From assembly GCA_964445255.1 (NCBI GenBank), contig CAYUKM010000004.1:1-44073 (forward strand): a stretch of DNA of 44,073 nucleotides. The letters are read 5' to 3'. How positions within the stretch are numbered: the first letter of the stretch is position 1; each line of letters starts with the position of its first letter. Position numbers and translations under genes: made by a program. Below the pieces are notes generated by a model. The model was given only the letters and a program-made list of their open reading frames with translations. It was not told the DNA's origin and searched no databases. The stretch is from SHLQ01 sp964445255 (GTDB taxonomy: Bacteria > Actinomycetota > Acidimicrobiia > Acidimicrobiales > SHLQ01). Positions 41,972 to 44,073 of the stretch are shown piece by piece.

Positions 41972-43300
41972 ATGACCGACTTCTTTGACACCGTTCCCGA
42001 ACCTATTGCATTTGCGGGCCAATCCTCGGGAGATGGCCTCGCCTACCAGGTGTATGACCCGAACCGATTGGTCGCGGGCAAGCGGATGGAGGACCACCTC
42101 CGAATCGGTGTGTGCTACTGGCACAGCTTCAACTGGCTGGGCTCTGACATCTTCGGTCACGGAACCTTCGACCGGCCATGGCTCGATCCCAAAATGGATC
42201 CCATGGAGGCAGCGTTCATGAAACAAGACGCTGCTTTCGAGTTCGTGTCGAAGCTGGGGACGAAGTTCATCTCGTTCCACGACGTCGATATGGCGCCCCC
42301 AGGCGCCACTCTCGCCGAGTCCAAGAGCAACCTCGACACATTGGCTGACCGAGCCGCCCAAAAAATGGATGAGACCGGCATCAACTTGCTTTGGGGAACC
42401 GCAAACCTGTTCTCCCACCCGCGTTACGCCGCAGGAGCAGCAACGAACCCGGACCCAGATGTGTTTTCCTACGCCGCAGCCCAGGTTCGCCACATGATCG
42501 ACGTCACGCACCGTCTCGGAGGTCAAAACTACGTCTTGTGGGGCGGGCGTGAGGGCTATGAGACCCTGCTCAACACCCGAATGAAACAAGAGGCCGACCA
42601 ACTGGCCCGCTTCATGACGATGGTTGCTGAGTACAAGCACTCGATCGGCTTCACCGGGACCTTGCTGATCGAGCCAAAGCCTCAAGAACCGACCAAGCAC
42701 CAGTACGACTACGACTCCGCCACCGTGCACGGTTTCCTGGACCGCTACGACCTTGTCGACGAGTACCGGGTGAACATCGAAGTGAACCATGCCACCCTGT
42801 CGGGCCATTCGTTCGAGCACGAAGTGGCTTATGCGATGGACAACGGCATTTTCGGTTCAGTCGACGCCAACCGTGGCGATCCCCAGAACGGCTGGGACAC
42901 CGACCAGTTCCCGAACTCGGTCGATGAGATGAGCCTGGCGGTCTACGAAATTCTTCGGGGTGGAGGCTTCACTACCGGCGGCTTTATGTTCGACACCAAA
43001 CTCCGCCGTCAAAGCATTGATCGAGACGACCTGTTCCACGCTCATGTCGGCGGCATCGATACGCTCGCTCGCTCCCTTCTTGTGGCCGCAAAGCTTCTCG
43101 AAGACAACACGCTCGAAGGTGCTCGGGACGAGCGCTATGCGCGATGGTCGACGGGTGCTGGTGCCGACATTTTTGCAGGCAAGAAATCACTCGCCGAACT
43201 CGCCGACGCCGCGGTCTCAACAGACCTTGAACCGACACCGATTTCGGGACGTCAAGAGATCTTAGAGAACGAGGTCAACAAGGCGATCTGGAGCCTGTAG
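41972..43300 (+). CDS. xylA: Xylose isomerase
   Basis: 442-residue class II xylose isomerase, converting D-xylose to D-xylulose. The catalytic His103 and Asp106 lie in FHDVDMAPPG. Metal-binding motifs follow: WGGREGYETLLNT, the IEPKPQEPTKHQYD block with Glu, VNIEVNHATLSGHSFEHE, and SVDANRGDPQNGWDTDQFP. Length and order match the E. coli-type enzyme (about 440 residues). An AAGGATCATC ribosome site precedes ATG 41972. No xylulokinase or xylose transporter is visible, but the truncated permease gene upstream and the window edge may hide parts of the pathway. Confidence 0.97.
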   Translation: MTDFFDTVPEPIAFAGQSSGDGLAYQVYDPNRLVAGKRMEDHLRIGVCYWHSFNWLGSDIFGHGTFDRPWLDPKMDPMEAAFMKQDAAFEFVSKLGTKFISFHDVDMAPPGATLAESKSNLDTLADRAAQKMDETGINLLWGTANLFSHPRYAAGAATNPDPDVFSYAAAQVRHMIDVTHRLGGQNYVLWGGREGYETLLNTRMKQEADQLARFMTMVAEYKHSIGFTGTLLIEPKPQEPTKHQYDYDSATVHGFLDRYDLVDEYRVNIEVNHATLSGHSFEHEVAYAMDNGIFGSVDANRGDPQNGWDTDQFPNSVDEMSLAVYEILRGGGFTTGGFMFDTKLRRQSIDRDDLFHAHVGGIDTLARSLLVAAKLLEDNTLEGARDERYARWSTGAGADIFAGKKSLAELADAAVSTDLEPTPISGRQEILENEVNKAIWSL

Positions 43301-43369
43301 GCAGCGACGGCGAACCTTTCGACTCGGGTTAGCTCAGGTCTTCAGCCCCCATTAGCTGCATCCCTGAAT

Positions 43370-44071
43370 CTAGGGCAACGGCGGCCGCGGATTCGAGGTG
43401 GCACCAGGTACTGCCGCGGTCAGCGACGGGCCAGAGCCGATGCGTAGTGCCCGCTCGAGTGGCCCCGAGCTGAACATTCGCTTCCATAGCCACGCCAACG
43501 GGATGAACGAGCCGTAGACGGCGAGGACGAAGATCCACTCGGTTCCGACCCCCGTCTCGGGGGTATCGGGCACCACGTTCGTGAGCAGCGCCTGGTACAC
43601 GTAGTACGTCAGAGACATCGTGCCGACGATGGTGATCGGGCTGACAAGCTTGGTAAGACGGGGGGCGATGAGTAGCGATAGACCAAGGACCGCAGCCGAG
43701 GTACCGAGGGCACTAATCACCCAGGCTGGCATCGACGAATGACCGACGCTGTCGAGAAGGCGACCCAAGTGGAACATTCCGTCTCCACGACGGCCACCGA
43801 AGTCGGTCTGCACATCGAAGGTCGACACGATCCAACGAGAGCCGATCCAGACTCCTGCACCGACGAACGTACCGGCGCTCAGCAGAACCGCAGCGACGCG
43901 TTCAGACCGTAGGTCGATCCGGGCGAGCCACATACCGAAGACGAAGAATGCACCAAAGGGGAAGAGCGGGTAGAAACCGTCGAATACGAGTGATTCGACA
44001 CCTTGGGTCGAGTCGAAGAACGTTTCAAACGGTGTTAGTTCTCGAGGCGTGCCAACTATTTGGAAGGTCAC
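43370..44071 (-). CDS. Multi-pass membrane protein, DUF418/acyltransferase-like (5' end outside window)
   Basis: At least 233 residues with about five to six hydrophobic helices. The order PLFPFGAFFVFGMWLARIDL, then SPITIVGTMSLTYYVYQALL and GSFIPLAWLWKRMFSSGPLE, resembles the C-terminal half of DUF418 or heparan-N-acetyltransferase-like membrane proteins. The tail is Pro/Gly-rich and poorly conserved in style. The frame is open to the right edge, so the N-terminus lies outside the window and the start given is arbitrary. It converges with xylA. Family assignment is tentative. Confidence 0.6.
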   Translation of the reverse strand: MTFQIVGTPRELTPFETFFDSTQGVESLVFDGFYPLFPFGAFFVFGMWLARIDLRSERVAAVLLSAGTFVGAGVWIGSRWIVSTFDVQTDFGGRRGDGMFHLGRLLDSVGHSSMPAWVISALGTSAAVLGLSLLIAPRLTKLVSPITIVGTMSLTYYVYQALLTNVVPDTPETGVGTEWIFVLAVYGSFIPLAWLWKRMFSSGPLERALRIGSGPSLTAAVPGATSNPRPPLP

Positions 44072-44073
44072 GG

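Overview
The window looks like a piece of a draft or metagenome-assembled genome from a high-GC actinobacterium. The style (dense genes, many 4-bp ATGA/GTGA stop-start overlaps, GTG and TTG starts, GC-rich third positions) and the gene content would fit a marine or freshwater Acidimicrobiia (Ilumatobacter-like) lineage, but no rRNA or other phylogenetic marker is present, so this is only an inference. Two 100-N scaffold gaps occur (29793-29892 and 36713-36812). Each is flanked by an exact 55-bp duplicate, which suggests assembly artefacts rather than missing DNA. No tRNA, rRNA, CRISPR array, prophage or transposase was seen.

Layout. (1) 1-5.9 kb: a plus-strand chain of membrane-anchored trypsin-like protease, MoxR ATPase, DUF58 protein and two VWA membrane proteins (the second broken by a +1 C), followed by dihydroorotase pyrC. 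(2) 5.9-14.1 kb, minus strand: a second trypsin-like protein whose catalytic Ser is replaced by Gly, a molybdate ABC transporter modABC, a DUF808 membrane protein, and a small helical protein overlapping a copper-type P1B ATPase. (3) 14.2-16.3 kb: an aldehyde dehydrogenase and a small lipoprotein. (4) 16.3-24.6 kb: a divergent catabolic locus. A metal-dependent cyclase and a LacI regulator lie on the minus strand. A form-II-type molybdenum hydroxylase (large, small and FAD subunits with an OsmC protein between them), a catabolic-type HisD dehydrogenase and an SDR lie on the plus strand. The divergent intergenic region carries a likely promoter and a palindromic operator. (5) 24.7-28.5 kb: an NAD(P) aldehyde dehydrogenase and a membrane PAS-GGDEF-EAL protein. 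(6) 28.7-36.7 kb: a surface/signalling region with a secreted protein ending in two near-identical beta-gamma-crystallin domains, a PAS-GAF histidine kinase with a LuxR-type response regulator, a fatty-acid-desaturase-like enzyme, and a large secreted propeller/FN3-like protein. A 54-bp remnant of the latter's C-terminus lies 6 kb upstream. (7) 36.9-44.1 kb: a sugar-related neighbourhood (aldose-1-epimerase-like, SMP-30 lactonase-like, PhyH dioxygenase, Gfo/Idh/MocA remnant, Dabb protein, PPase-like protein, xylose isomerase). Within it lies a junction where a LivH-type permease is cut off and joined to the tail of a Gfo/Idh/MocA oxidoreductase. A partial membrane protein ends the window.

How the parts may fit together. 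ModABC would supply molybdate for the molybdopterin enzyme of region 4. The most novel-looking unit is region 4: a LacI-controlled, divergently transcribed set combining Mo-hydroxylase, OsmC, cyclase/amidohydrolase, HpsN-like HisD and SDR, with a substrate I cannot name. Region 7 appears to be carbohydrate catabolism that has suffered a deletion or a misassembly.
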